From Aculops lycopersici (taxonomy: Eukaryota > Arthropoda > Arachnida > Trombidiformes > Eriophyidae): a stretch of DNA of 64,000 bases. The stretch is taken from NCBI GenBank assembly GCA_015350385.1, contig WNKI01000002.1, positions 4,706,636 to 4,770,635 on the forward strand. The letters run 5' to 3'. Of the stretch, positions 12,813 through 25,365 are shown in pieces (the stretch's first letter is position 1; every line of letters begins with the position of its first letter). A program made the position numbers and the translations under genes. Below the pieces are notes generated by a model. The model was not told where the DNA came from and ran no database searches. It worked only from the letters and a program-made list of their open reading frames with translations.

Positions 12813-14397
12813 TTCAGTTGCAGCGGTAGAAGTAGAAGTAGTGTCAAAAGAGAGGGAGAGAGAAAAGAATTGAGTCCATTAGCCTTTTCGTGTTGGCGGC
12901 ACAAGCCACGGATCTAGTTGCGAATGTTTAATGGCCAGAGATTATAGATTAGAGGCGTGCTTTTTAGACGGTTGCTCTTTTTGGTTGGCGTGCGCTGGGT
13001 GCTGGGAGCGCTGTGGACAAAACGACCGATGCTGCTACTAAAGCTGGTAAGATAGACGAACTAAGGCAGGCAGACAGATAGTGGGACAGTAGGACAGACA
13101 AACAGACACTCAAACACAAAGGGATAATCAAGTTGCCCGAGCACAGTTATGTAATACTTTACTTTATCATCGATCGATTCTGCGATGCGTCACTCTCCTC
13201 TCCCATCCTCCCGCTCAACTTTCGGTACATGAGCAACTCGGTGCTCGCCCTCGGCGTCGACGGCCAATTAAGTTGCCCGACAGGCGAGCAAGGCGGACTA
13301 ACCAAACCAAGACCTAACTAGGTGATCGATCGGCCAGTGCAGTTTGGGGGTTAAACTTGGCTAGACAGCGCATAGCGGCGGGCGCCCCTTTGTGCTGTGT
13401 GTTTGCACGGGATATGAACCAGAAGGCGGGTCAGTCGCTTTGGTAGCTAGTAAAAGAATCGGAGCTCCGTGGTGGTCGGTGGCGTCATTCTGGTCGTTGA
13501 CGATGACGACGACCACAAGAGAAAGGAGCACGAAAGGCAGGGCAACTCGTTAGGAACCGGCAGCAGTAGTGGCATCCGTGTGGCTTCCTATCCTCTTCCT
13601 CCTCGCCAGCCAGCCAGCCAGCCAACTCTCTCTTTCTCATTTGAATATCCGGCCACACGAATCCCGAGAGCGAGCGGGGATTCAATTTTGCGCTCTGCTC
13701 ACGGCAACCGAAGCACCGCAGTCCACCAATCGATTGATGATTTGAGTCGACAAACTGGCGCCACCAAAGCGAGTTCCAATCTACCATCCATGCAGCCAGC
13801 AAGCAAACGCCGACGACCAAAATGACGACCGCATATGGAGTTACGCCTTCCGCTCCGCGCTGAGTGCTGCTGGCAAACTCGAGTCGGTGATTGTTGTGGT
13901 GCTAGCGTTGCGCCGGCCACCACTAGCGCCAACCAGATAAAGAGGGAAAGAGTTTACGTTGCTTCGCGTTTTGCTGCGCAACTGGCAACTTTGGCGGCCG
14001 GCCGAACTCGTGTTGCGAATTGCGACTGCGACTCGCTTCCGGTTGCGCGCAACTGGCACGCGCGCCGTACGCGTGGCGAAGAGAATACAAAAAATTGCGA
14101 CTTGTCCAAGTTGTTTTGTATGCATGACGGCTGCCTTTTGATGCCAGCAGTCCCACTGGTTCGCTGGTCCAATCAGTTGGCTAGAGGCCAGCTGAGACAT
14201 CCGCGTAGAGAGAGAGAGAGAGAGGGAGCTACAATGATGTTAGCACCGGTGGCCACCAACTTGCATCAAAAGTCTAGTTTACCCTTGTTCGGAATTGTGT
14301 GCGAGCAAGTGTTTAGAGGAGAGCGAGAGAGAGAGAGAGAGAGTTGGCATGCAATGAACACTCGACTTGCGTCGGCCAGCTGCGTCCGCGCTCTCGC

Positions 14398-14600
14398 CAC
14401 TTCCGGCCCTCGCACACTTTTCGCTCCCTATAAGTGGCGGCAGCGGCCGACCGTGTGAGTGGCGCGAAAAATGGCCATTGGCTCGCGCTGGTCCAGCGCC
14501 GCGTACGCCTATAAGCACGACCACTTGTTCTCGTCTGAGCGAAACAGGAGAGAGGATGAAATAGGAGCCGACGTTCAATGGTCAGCCTCTATATAAGTGA
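14398..14600 (+). promoter_or_regulatory. Candidate core-promoter cluster: ETS-like site and three TATAAG boxes
   Basis: An ETS-type CACTTCCGG lies near 14398 and TATAAG hexamers start at 14429, 14510 and 14592, spaced 81 and 82 bases. The last is a full TATATAAG. No start codon with a convincing frame follows nearby, so any transcript would be non-coding or begin with a UTR exon. This is pattern-based only. Confidence 0.2.
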
Positions 14601-15096
14601 TGGGCAAACAGAGAAAAAAGTGTCCACCAACCACAGAACCGGAAAACTATAGGTGTGGGCAAGCGGGAGCCACAATGCCAGAGAAACAAACACACGCACA
14701 CGCCAACCCTATGGACGATTATGATTATCCTTACGAGGCCATTTGTGCAATAAAAGTGTCGACGCCAGGAATAACGCAACACAATCCTACAACTAGTTGG
14801 TGGATCAAACTGTTTGCAGTCCATTTAGTTTAATGGCCATTTAAATGTATGGCCATTGGCTAGTTTGGCTTGAGTTCGTAGCGCGACTGAGTTCATAGTC
14901 TCGATGGTTGAATTTGGACTCAATTTAAACGATTGTGAGTGTGAGGGCAAATTTAGCTGAGTTGCCTCTGGCAAGGAAAGAGTTCAAGTGTGTTAATCTC
15001 ATCGTTTAAATTGGACGCCGTGAAAATTTGCCACCCATTGTCCATTTGTCGCTTGTCCTAATTTGAGTGACTTCCCCTTTTTCTCCGTTGCAACAA
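14601..15096. other. Non-coding DNA
   Basis: Nothing supportable beyond short open frames with no family resemblance. Confidence 0.5.
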
Positions 15097-15097
15097 G

Positions 15098-15165
15098 AAA
15101 AGAGTACCTGAGGACACCATTAAACTAGCCGGAGCCATAAGCGCCATGACCAAACACTCACGCAG
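15098..15165 (+). CDS. Candidate internal coding exon of unknown gene
   Basis: A pyrimidine run (15071-15088) precedes an AG at 15096-15097. The following frame, AAA AGA GTA CCT and on, gives KRVPEDTIKLAGAISAMTKH (with a nearby alternative AG at 15103-15104), and ends at a consensus-like donor CGCAG/GTAAAT at 15166. The peptide looks like real protein but I do not recognise it. With the second AG it could follow the weak EAAT donor at 7195 in phase; with the first it could not. It may be an alternative EAAT tail exon, part of another gene, or chance. Confidence 0.3.
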
Positions 15166-18100
15166 GTAAATTTCGTCATCCATGTTTAATGTTATATTAC
15201 TTTGCATTGGCCTCAATTCCAACTCACTGGCCACTTCTCGCTTAAAAGTTGTCGCTGCTTTTGCTGCCGTCCCTCGGTTCCCCCTTGAAGCGATTACGCA
15301 ATAGAGGAAGATTACTCTTCCCCGAGAAAAAAGTTGGACATCTCTCGCGCTTCTCTCGACCTAAGCCCCTCGACAATTTTCTCCTCCTTCTTCTTTCTGT
15401 CCAAGTTACCTTCTTGCGTGTGTCGGAGACTCGGGTTCCGGAGCTGAAGGCAAAGGATTCCTTCCGATTCTTTGGATGCTCAGCCAACTCCTTCCATTAC
15501 GTTGCTTTTGGCAATTTATTATCGAGCAGCAACCACCTAACGCTGGGCCGCGACAACAATAGTCATTAGAATCCCTCGCTGCCACCGCTGCTGCTTGGTG
15601 GACCAGTGGCGCCTCTGGAGGACGCCATTTTGTGCCTCCTCAAAACTCGCGTTGGCATGCAAATGCGGCAAAAAAATCCCAGTTTTGCAACTGAAAACAA
15701 ATACATCGACGCCGCCACCGCCGACGACGACGACGAGAGGAAAGGTGCAAAAATGCGACAAACAGAGAGCCCATCGCTCACCTCTACATTTCCGCCTACC
15801 TACCTACCTTCCTATGGACCAACTACCTGAGTGGCTCCAGAAGATTTATCCGCTCGGGTGAGGGGAGGGAGCAGCGTGCAGTGCAAAGGTAACGTTCAGG
15901 CTTCTGCCTGAGAGAGGGAGAGAGAGAGAGAGAGAGAGAGACACGCGTTGCGCAACCGGTCCAGTTGCCAGCAACCACCGACCGATTGCTCCTCCGGCCA
16001 ACGATTACCTGGCTTTCTAGCGCCAACCAAACGAACGCTGACCTCATTCTTCCCGCTGCGTCTTTTCGCCCAACCAAATTCAAATCGGTGGCAGATGTAC
16101 AGAGAATCCTTTGATTTCCTCCTAACGCATAACAAAACTCTAATGCACGCTTGAATACTGTCCATCTGGCTACCGGATGGGCCAAGAAACCTTGCTCTTT
16201 TCCTCACCTCGTCGTCGTATCTCTCTCTCTCCTTTTATGTCAAGTTTGCTAGCTATCGCCCACCAGCGCCCTAGAAAACAATACAAATCAATGACGTGTT
16301 CTGCTACTACTATTGTTGCTTGCTTGCTCGCTCGCTCTCTAATGATGCCAACAACAAGACTAAAAACTAAAAACCCTGATTGCAATTCTAAGTATCCAGC
16401 TGAGTTTTGGCCTCACATTCGCTCATTCAAATGAATAGAATGGAAACACTGCAACACCAAAAACTACTACAACGACACAGTTTTTATTTCCCCCTTTTTC
16501 TCACTAACTTTGCTCTCGTTTCCCGCTCCTGTCGCTCCTAAACGAACTGGCCGCTGCCATTTGGATTGCCATTGCCATCCAACCAACTTGCCGATCTTAT
16601 CTGAACACGCCGCTACTCTCATCCAAAGTCTGCGATAATTCGAGATGCAGATTTAATAACAAAAATCGCGATCATAATGATAATGATAGTCCACCAGTTT
16701 AGTCTAGTCGACTAGTTACACTAATCGATGTTTTAAAAAAAGCTACACTCGCATCGTGATAATCGACTCACAGGGGACTTCTAGTTTTAGTATTAGTGGT
16801 AGTGATAGAGGAGTAAAGCAATGGAGAGAGAGAGAAAAAAAAGTGAGCTCGCGCCGCCTGCCGCACGTACACTGGCGATCAGTTGCGGCGACGGCAGGCG
16901 CGGCTTACGTAACTTCCGGGGGAAGTGGAGAGCCGGTGGCTGCAATTTGCACAGTTGGCTAGCAGGAGAGGAAAAAACAGCGACGCGCGTCCATTGCCGC
17001 CGGCCGCTACTGCTCATCGCATCGTACCGCTTTGCATGAGAGGAGAATGAGATGGAAATGAAGCGGCAACAAAGTCGCCGGCCGCATCAACTTGCTCACA
17101 GTTTTTTCCATTCCTCCTCGCCTACCAGAGAGAGGGAAGAAAACTAACGTGCGAGTCCGAGATGATGGATTGTTGTTTGCCTGCGGGGCCAGTTGACAAA
17201 ATTTATTAATTTTAACTGGCGGCTGTCGGTGGCGGTGGTAGTGGTGGCCGGCGTGGCAATGGACTACTACAACTAAATGGGGATAAGAGGAGATGAGAGC
17301 GAGAAAAAACTTGCAGCTTTTTCACATCTACTCATTGCTTATAAAGCTAGAGAGGGAGGGAGAGAGAGAGAAGGGGAAAGTTCAGTTAACCCTAAATCTG
17401 GGATTAGCGTTGTCCGAGCAAGTGAACTGGAGGCGACCACTTCCGGCGGGTGAGTCACCAGCTCACTTGCGGGTCCACACGAGATCCATATTATAGGCTG
17501 GCCACTTGCGCGCCGCTTTCGGTCGCGCGTGCAACATACATACATATCGAAACGGTATAATATCGTGCCGAACTAATTGCCCGTCGCGCGTGGCCATTCG
17601 CCATCATGGTGGCGCAAGGGCGGCCGCGGCGGTCTTTTGCGTTGCATTAGTTGTGTTTGCCAGTTTTTTGCTCTCGCTCGTGAGCTCAACCCTTCAGTTG
17701 GAGGAAAAGATGTTTTTTCCTCTGGTAATTTGAGCTTGAAAAAAGGCCAGTCGATTGGCAGCGGCACGTGCCGCTAATTTGCGGCCGGCCCGCTAGACGA
17801 GAAGAGGGAGTGGAAAAGAGAGCCGTCGACCGATTGGCTCGATTAGGCGACCGCACTAAAGCAATATCGCGGCAAAACTCACCTCCTTCTCTGGCCTGGA
17901 ACTGAACACAGTGCCAAAAGTTAGCGAGTGAGCATTAAAATGAGCTCATATCGAAGCTTGGGACCAACAAGCACTCGATGCAATTCAAAGTAGCGGTTAC
18001 TTCGAGTTCGATTATCCAGTGGGACCAACGACGAAGACGACGTCGAGCGCTAATGAAAACAAATGGCCACTCGCCGAACGGTGGGCAGGTAAGATTGGAA

Positions 18101-18854
18101 AAGGGCAATATGCGTACACTCGCAGGTATAAGATATCAGAGACCCTCGAGAGTTTCAATTGAGATTGAAACTTTAACGCCACGACGACTAACGGCGACCA
18201 TTTTCAAATTTTTGAATTCGCAGGAAAAGAAGTGTAAACTAAAACTAGAACTCAAGTGGATTGGATGGAGCGACACTCAGCTCCATTCATTTTCAAGTTT
18301 CTTCCCTCACGCTCGTGCGGCCTGACCATCCGGTCCGACCACTTGTCAGAGTTCCATTGAGTTTGTGCTGCAACCCAATCGCCGCTAGCAGCAGGAGCAG
18401 TTGCAAAGACGTTGAAATCCACTTTTTCGCCTCCATCAAACCGAGAAGTTTGCATACTTTTTGCTCACCTACTTGTGCTAGCCCCTCGCGTGACCAGTCG
18501 GCTGTCTCTAGTGTCGACGTTCCATTTTCATCGTCGCCATAGTCGTCGTCGGCAGCGGCGGCGGCGGCGGCGGCGGCGGTGAAGTGCAAATTTGCATCTG
18601 GCGACTTTTACTATACTTCTTACTCTTTCTCTGCTTCTCCTTTCCCTTATTTCTCTCGTGACCGATGAGAACTACTCTCGCTTTGCTCTGGGCGACTTCC
18701 GCCCAACTTGCCACGACGGACCCGACTTTGCGCCAACCCCTTCGGTGCCGTGGTTCGCTTTAAGGCCAAATTGCAAACCGGAAGCCTTTGTCTACGTAAT
18801 CCAATTTAATTCCCCGGGCCAGTGGCGCCAGTGTCAGTGTCAGCGTAAGTCGTA
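15166..18854. other. Non-coding DNA with one weak candidate terminal exon
   Basis: Mostly GC-rich, with GA/CT tracts (15910-15941, 16219-16232). An AG at 18018-18019 followed by a frame to TAA at 18051-18053 (ten residues, acidic, GTNDEDDVER) is in phase with the candidate exon ending at 15165, but a frame this short has little weight. A GCC/GGC trinucleotide run lies near 18551-18580. Confidence 0.4.
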
Positions 18855-19400
18855 GTGGCGGTGGCGTCTGTAGGAGGGCGACTTGTCACGACCCTTTTGG
18901 CCGGCCGAGTTGGGGTCGCCCATTTGTCGCCGACTCGGTCGGGTTTCTCTTGGCTGCAACGACGTTTCGACGACGTTGCTCCAGCACGTCGGGCCGAGAA
19001 AAAGTACAATGTTTTTGCCACTGGCAACTCTTCGGCCCCTCGGTCGTGCTCGTTGTCGTGGCCAACTGAAACGTCGCCGGCAAACGTGATCACGCGTGAA
19101 CAAACCGCCTCCTCGAGTCTGAACCCTTCGAAGTCATTGGCAGCCATACGAGGCCGACACGGCGGCTTGCAAGTCGCAACGAGAGGATTGCCTCGAGCCG
19201 CCTCGTATTTGCGCGCTGGCCATCGACGAGGTTGCGGCCGCATAGGAGTGCATCGAACCTTCGGCGAGCGGAAGCGGCCACTGCGGCGGCCATTCCACTC
19301 GGTTGCGGATGAGTGCGCGTCCTCTCCTGACGGAAGATGCGCGAGTTGCGCAATAGGAGCAACCAACTCCACTGGTCGGTGGTTATAGATGGATCCCATG
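18855..19400. other. CpG-dense segment open on both strands
   Basis: Frames of 177 residues (+) and 197 residues (-) overlap because stop codons are rare in this GC- and CpG-rich stretch. Neither protein resembles a known family and neither starts at a persuasive ATG. It is best read as a CpG-island-like region. Confidence 0.45.
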
Positions 19401-22014
19401 GGCTAGCTTCGGATGTTGCCATGGAGTGACCTCAAGTGCTAGCGGTATTCTGGCTCTATAAGTGCAAGTCCAGAGTCTCGTTTCTTGTCCTTGAATTCTC
19501 ATGGTGAAAATGATTGCAAGCACTTGGCTCTATTTCGTCGTCAAAAAATTGTACAAAAGCCAGAGAAACCAGACGCTAGTTGAGCAATCAGCGTGACCCA
19601 CCTGTCAACAGGTGAGTCTTTCTCTGTTCAAATAACAGACACATATAAATAAGAGGAAGAGAGAGAGAGAGAGGAAAGGAAGTTTGGCCTTTCACAAACG
19701 ATAGATGGCGCCATGGACTTGTAATGAAGCCATTGTATCAATTCTACATCTACCATCGAGGAGTCACTGATTGAATTGGCCGACAAACGATTGATTCAAT
19801 CGTAACTAAATAGGAGGCGAATCATTTGTTGTTGTCGTCGATACGGTAATTGTTTTGCTCGCATTCTGTAAAAAGGCCCGCAGTTAGTAGTGGCGCTTCG
19901 AGTGGCATTCAAAGTGGCGAGCTGGATCGTAGCGAAACATCCGCGAGCAACCAAAAAAGTGGCCAACAATATGAAGTGAGCAATCAAACGATGACAGCAA
20001 CAGCGACGATAGCGTAGACTAGACGGAAGAGAAAAGGAGAAGCCACAACGTGAGTCTAGAAGTTTTCCAGTCCATCTGTTGGTTGTTGTTGTCGCTGGCG
20101 TGTATCTAAATATCTCCCTTTATCCCATTCTAGTGGCCGAGCCGATCGGCCAGCGAGATCACCAGCGAGCGCCACTATGCGCCGCAACCGTCGTAGCCGC
20201 CGATCCAAATCCACTCCCATCTAGATCTTGGCCACCGATAAGCACGGCGCCGGCTAGTCACACGTCCGCTGGCCACTTTGATTGTGGCGCGAGTTACAGC
20301 TTGTCTCAATAATTGTAGCTATGTGTCCAAGTTTAAGCGACCGCCACGACCACCATCGTAAGTCGCAGTAAAACTAGCCGGCTGTTGGCTAAACCCGAGA
20401 GCGAAGCACTGAATTGAATTGAGTTGAATTGAAGCCACAACTCTTGGCGCAAATCTAGAACGCCAATCAGCTAACTTGTCGTTCGGCCTAGCTAACTGAA
20501 AGCCACAACACAAAAGACACAGAAGACCATATGAGCTAGTCTTGCAAATGGCCGTTGGTTTTTTGGTTAGCTGCTGCTGCTGCTGGCCAGCAGCAGCAGC
20601 AGGCGCAACAAACTAAAGGCCAACCAATAATACGAGCATCAAGTGGTAGCTAGTTGTAATTGTCACTCTCTCGTCGCCGGAGGCCAACTGGCGTCGTCGT
20701 CGTCGTCGTCGGTGGTGGCGTCGTCGTTGGTGGTGGCGGCGGCACCGCCGCCGCAGCAGCAAACTGACGTACTGTTTTGTCCTATCGCCGGCCGCGATCA
20801 TCATGCGACCAACTACGAGGAATTGGAGCATTCGGCGCAACACATTCACTCCAACTTTCATGTGTCGCCATGTGTTGAGCTTGATAGTTGGCCTATTGGT
20901 GGCAAGCTTGCCGTTTATTAGCTCGTTGGCTTGCCGCGCCGCTTGCCAAAGCGCGAGCCCCGCGCGAGGACACACGGCAACCAACGAACACTTGTTGTCG
21001 CTGCCCCTTATACCGCTGCCTGCTGTAGCTGGAGCACATTTGACAAAACGTCCGCTGCCATTAACTCGACAGCCGCGATTTGTACTGGCCGATATTAAGC
21101 CATCATTGCCGCTGCTAGTGGCTTTTTGTTCTTGCTGTTGTTGTTGTTATTATCAGTATTATTATTGTCCGATGGTTTAGTTCTATTCGTCGCCTCAACT
21201 CATCCGCTGGCCGCGATCCTCTGCCTCGTAAGCTCGCCATTTAGCTGGCCAACACAACGAAACTGAACAGCGCCGAGACCCAATCGCAGCCAGTTGGTGT
21301 CAGTGTTGATAGATTATTGCTATTACTATTATCATTATTATAGTTGTTGTTGTTGTATTTGTGCTAGCTGATGGACTATCGCTGCACAAGCGAACTCATG
21401 TGACTAGCTCCAGCTTTGGCTTCCATGGCTACAATCGCCGATAGCTAAATTCAGTGGCCACTTGTTGTTTTTGGTATTGGTGTTGTCGCAAACTTGATCC
21501 ACATTTCAGCTCACTAGTCCAAGCCCTCGCTAGCAGTGGCGTCGACCACCAACAACGGCAACACGTTGCTCGCCGGAAGTGGCGCGCGCCATCGCCAGTG
21601 GTTAGTCTCTCGTCTTGTTGCTCGCTAGCTTGCTCGTTGCACGCTTACCTTTTCACAGTTGATCTTTGGCACGCTAATGTTGGCCTTTGGAAGGATTCCA
21701 AGCGTCGGGTTGGGTAGAAAAAGTGAGCAAGCGCGCGAGGCAATGGACCATTTTCCATCACTTCCCAGTAGACAACCAACGGTGGCCTGTGCAGTTGGCA
21801 TGGAAGCGCCCAACTGGTTTCTTCATTAACTAGAGGAGCGTAGTTGGTTAAGAGTAAGGCGCACAATAGAGCAACGACTAAAACAACAACAGCAACCACT
21901 TGTTAGCATTGGACCACCGTTGCCGCTGCTTGTGTTTGTGTGTGTGAGCGCGAGCGATAGTTAATGCACTCGTTCCGCTCGTTGGCCTTGGATTTTGGAT
22001 GAGAGCTAGCGAAT

Positions 22015-22066
<52 letters not shown>

Positions 22067-24076
22067 CTAATGAGAGGGAAGGCAAATAGACAGACAGACA
22101 TTAGCTGACTAGCTAGCTAGCTTGCCAGTCGGATGACAACGCTGACTGGCAATGGGGGCGCCAGCGAGTTAGCTATCCGAAGGAAGCTTTGGCTAGCCGA
22201 CAATGACGACGACGACGACGACCACTGCGTTCGGTTTGGTTGCTGAAATGGCGGTGGTTGCGCTCGGGCGCCAACGACTCCCACACAGACACTAAGCTAG
22301 CTAACTGTCTATAAGGCAGAGCCGGCTAGCTAGTTGGCCAACCTAAAGACTACTGACTAAGTGTGTTTGCCCAGCTAGTCTGTAGCGCAACAAGTCACCC
22401 GCCTGTTCCCTAGCGCTCCCCTTCGCTCCCCAACTCCATTGACATGTCCACTGGCGCTCTCCAGTTCCCCGCTAGAGTCTGCGCCCATGGTGGCCGCAGA
22501 TTAGTTGGCGCGCTTCGGGCGAGAGAGATGGCGCAAGCGGCGCCGCGCCAACTCGCGTCCTCTGCTGACGCACGTCTGGCAAGCCAGCTAGCTTGCCAGT
22601 CAGCTTGTGCGCCCAAATCCAGTCGCTGCGAGGACTTACTGCCTCTCGCTCGCCACAGACCACCGAGAGGCGACTGCGTTACGATGTAGACGCCGTTCGT
22701 CCGGCCAGCCAGCCAGCCGGCCCAGCAGTAATGTATCAGTGGCGGCAACTGAATGCATTGCCCTCTCGCTCGCTGACACTTGTGAGTTGTTGTTATCCCG
22801 CGCTTTGCCAGCACTATCCCTTACTCTCCTGGCAGATGATCATCAATGGCGCCATTGGCTAGCGCAATCCACTAGATCGCATCGCATCGCATTGGCGCTC
22901 GCGTTTGCGAGCTAGTGGTTCCAGAGGAAGCGTTACAAGTGGGCGAGGCCACCGCAACTTAACGCTAGCGGGGCCTTCGCCGGCTTTTGGCTCACTAACT
23001 GAAATATCTAACTCGCTTCTTGTCGCAAACAACGTCAACGGCGACGACAACGACGATGGCGACTAGCTGGCGGCCTAATGATTCAGCAGAAAGTCACTTG
23101 TTGTTGTTGTTGTTGTTGTTTTGGCTCTGATTCTCGCAGTGGAGCCGCCGCAGTCGACGCCACTGTGGCTGTCGTCATGGCCGTCAAGGCTAAAAGGTAG
23201 AGGCGTGCAACGCGGCAATGGTTGCTCGCGGTGCCATTGGCGCATTTCTAGCTCCAGCTCCAGCTCCAGCTCCAACTCCAACTCCGACTCGCTGAGCAAT
23301 CAGCAGAGCCACTAAAACGCCAAAGGGCGCCCATCAAGCGGCTAGTATAGAGCCGCCTCGCATCGCATTGCGCTCACGGTCCAGGTTAACATTCACTTGG
23401 ACGCCAACAACTTTACTATACTACACTTTGCCTCCCCTCAACTAACTTTACTGTACTGTGCGATTTAAGCAACGGCGCGCCATTTGCGTTACTTACCGCT
23501 GATAAATGATAAAATGACGACTAGCTCTCAAGTTAGCGTGCTGATGGCTGGTTTGCAGCAGCAGCAGCCGCAGTTAGCCAAATCATCCAGGTGGCCGTGA
23601 ATGTTGGAGTTAGCAACTGCCATGGATAGCTGCCGCAACTCGCTTGCCGATAATTACTGAAGCCTGATGCTGTTGCTTTCACTTTTGTAAGAGTTAAGAG
23701 CAGGAACAGCACGACGACGATCGTCTGGCCGCGCTAGACGATTGCAAAAATAACCACCAACCAACGGTTGCCTCTTTCGAATCGTACAGGTGGCTAGCGC
23801 GCGCTCAAGCCCAAGCAGGCCAGGCCCAGAGCTACGCGTGCTCTCACCTGGAATCACTTGTTGGAGCCAGCTCATCTGTCTTGCAAGTTGCGCGACGTGT
23901 CTTGCCAGACTCACATCCTGGCTGGCTCGCTCATTTTCTTGGGAATTCATTTACCCTTTGCCCCGTACTCCTCCTCAATAATAAGCAGTCAACAGTCGGC
24001 ACATTTCTAGACACATTTCTGGAATAACGAGTTTCGCCACCTTAACTTAAGTCCCCCTCCCCCACTCTGTCTCGGT
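19401..24076. other. Non-coding, repeat-rich DNA
   Basis: Contains CAG/CTG and GTC/GTG trinucleotide runs (around 20570-20610 and 20690-20760), a GT dinucleotide run at 22019-22064, CCAGCT units near 23252-23280 and many GCTAGC palindromes. CACTTGTTG occurs at 20989, 21459, 23095 and 23855. No frame looks like a known protein. Confidence 0.55.
22019..22064. repeat. (TG)n dinucleotide repeat
   Basis: About 23 pure TG units. Confidence 0.97.
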
Positions 24077-24241
24077 CTATCCACTTATCCGCTGCGAAAT
24101 CAAAGCACGGGCTTCATTTAAATCACCGGTAGGTACGGGTAAGCGGTTGGGCAATTTTATTTCATCGAGGGCACGCGTAACATCACCAGCCGCTCGTGAA
24201 CGAGATTGCAGAGCAGCGCTAGAGGCAAGCGGAAATGACAA
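24077..24241 (-). CDS. Candidate 3'-terminal coding exon of unknown gene
   Basis: On the minus strand a long pyrimidine tract ending in TTCTCTTCTAG is a very good splice acceptor. It is followed by about 54 open codons ending in TAG at 24079-24077. The peptide has balanced composition (it includes DEIKLPNRLPVPTGDLNEAR), unlike the low-complexity frames around it. I do not recognise it. It lies 1.1 kb downstream of the BCL11 stop on the same strand, so an alternative last exon of that gene is possible, but I see no good donor in BCL11 to reach it. Confidence 0.3.
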   Translation of the reverse strand: MSFPLASSAALQSRSRAAGDVTRALDEIKLPNRLPVPTGDLNEARALISQRISG

Positions 24242-24299
24242 GCTAGAAGAGAAGGAGGAGGAAGGCAAAGGTAAAGGTGAAGATAAAATGGGAAACTAG

Positions 24300-25365
24300 A
24301 ATAGTAAGGTGAGCATCCGATGGGACCACAGGTAGTTGAGGAAAAAACTAGAAATAAGTTGAATAGTTTTTAATCTATTTACAATGATAATGATCGAAAG
24401 TGAGACGAATCATTTCTTCTTCTTCTCCTTTATTTGCCTTTCTTGGCTCTTAGTTCTCCGCTTGCCGCCGACGTCCTACCCCATCGACGTCATCGCAATC
24501 AAAGTCAATCCAAATTTTCTAATTAGGCTACCGCTGCTGCTGCTCATTTAGTTCCTATGGTCACCTAATTCAAATGTGGTTTGTTCAATTCGGAACGCTC
24601 GGGCGTCCGCATTTGTTGTGTCCATTTGATTTATTGTGTGTATGTGTCAGTGTGGTTTGTGGTGTCCGTGTATTTAGTGTCTAGTGTATGTAAGTTTATA
24701 TTTTGTGTCTTTGATGGCGATAGATGTCTATTGTCTGTGTATATGGGTGAAGAAATTGCATTTTCTATTCGTCTCGCAGTGTTGTTTTGTCATTGGAAGC
24801 ATGCGCTAATTGTTGCGCTTGATCGTGTTTGGGTTCTTGGGGGTGTTGTGTATTTTCAGTATATATGTGAGAACGCCTACAACTTTTTCGCCCCTTCACA
24901 TCACCTATGGCAAAAAAGTCTCAATGCCCGTCTGTATCATCGGGTATAATTGACTGCTTGTCTGTCTGTCACAAGAATGTAGGTGTGTCTCCTTGTTTGT
25001 TTACATTACATATTTTTGCGCGCGCCACTCAAGATCTCTATTTTTTTGTTTATTTATAATCCATCTCTTATGATAGTCCAATAATATCCTTAATATTATT
25101 ATTAGTATTGATTTCGCCGTTGTTGTTGTTGTTGTTGCTGCTGCTGTCCAATTAGTCAGTGTTGGTGATGATAGTTGAAGAAATTTGCTTTCAATCAATT
25201 TGTTACAACAAATGGCTTTTGATTAAGCCAAGGAGCGGAGCCATCAATTTCTTGGCAAATTGCGTCAAACTAAACAACCAAAAACGGCGACTACTCGATG
25301 AATCCATAACAACAATAATAACAATATACCTAACCTAGTGCTTCAAATCTTTCAATGTTAATCTC
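24300..25365 (-). other. Probable BCL11 3' UTR
   Basis: AT-rich compared with the surroundings and directly downstream of the BCL11 stop on its strand. AATAAA hexamers on the minus strand lie at 25054-25049 and 24434-24429. No gene seen on the plus strand. Confidence 0.5.
25049..25054 (-). promoter_or_regulatory. Candidate polyadenylation signal for BCL11
   Basis: AATAAA on the minus strand (TTTATT on the plus strand), 312 bases past the stop codon, in AT-rich sequence. Confidence 0.4.

Noticed and set aside
13835..14458. 207-residue frame on the plus strand
   Set aside because: Ala/Arg-rich, crosses two GA tracts, overlaps frames on the other strand; looks like GC-driven openness.
18592..18855. 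Frame with a Leu-rich, signal-peptide-like start and a GTAAGT donor at its end
   Set aside because: It starts at TTG rather than ATG, directly after a GCG run, and no partner exon was found.
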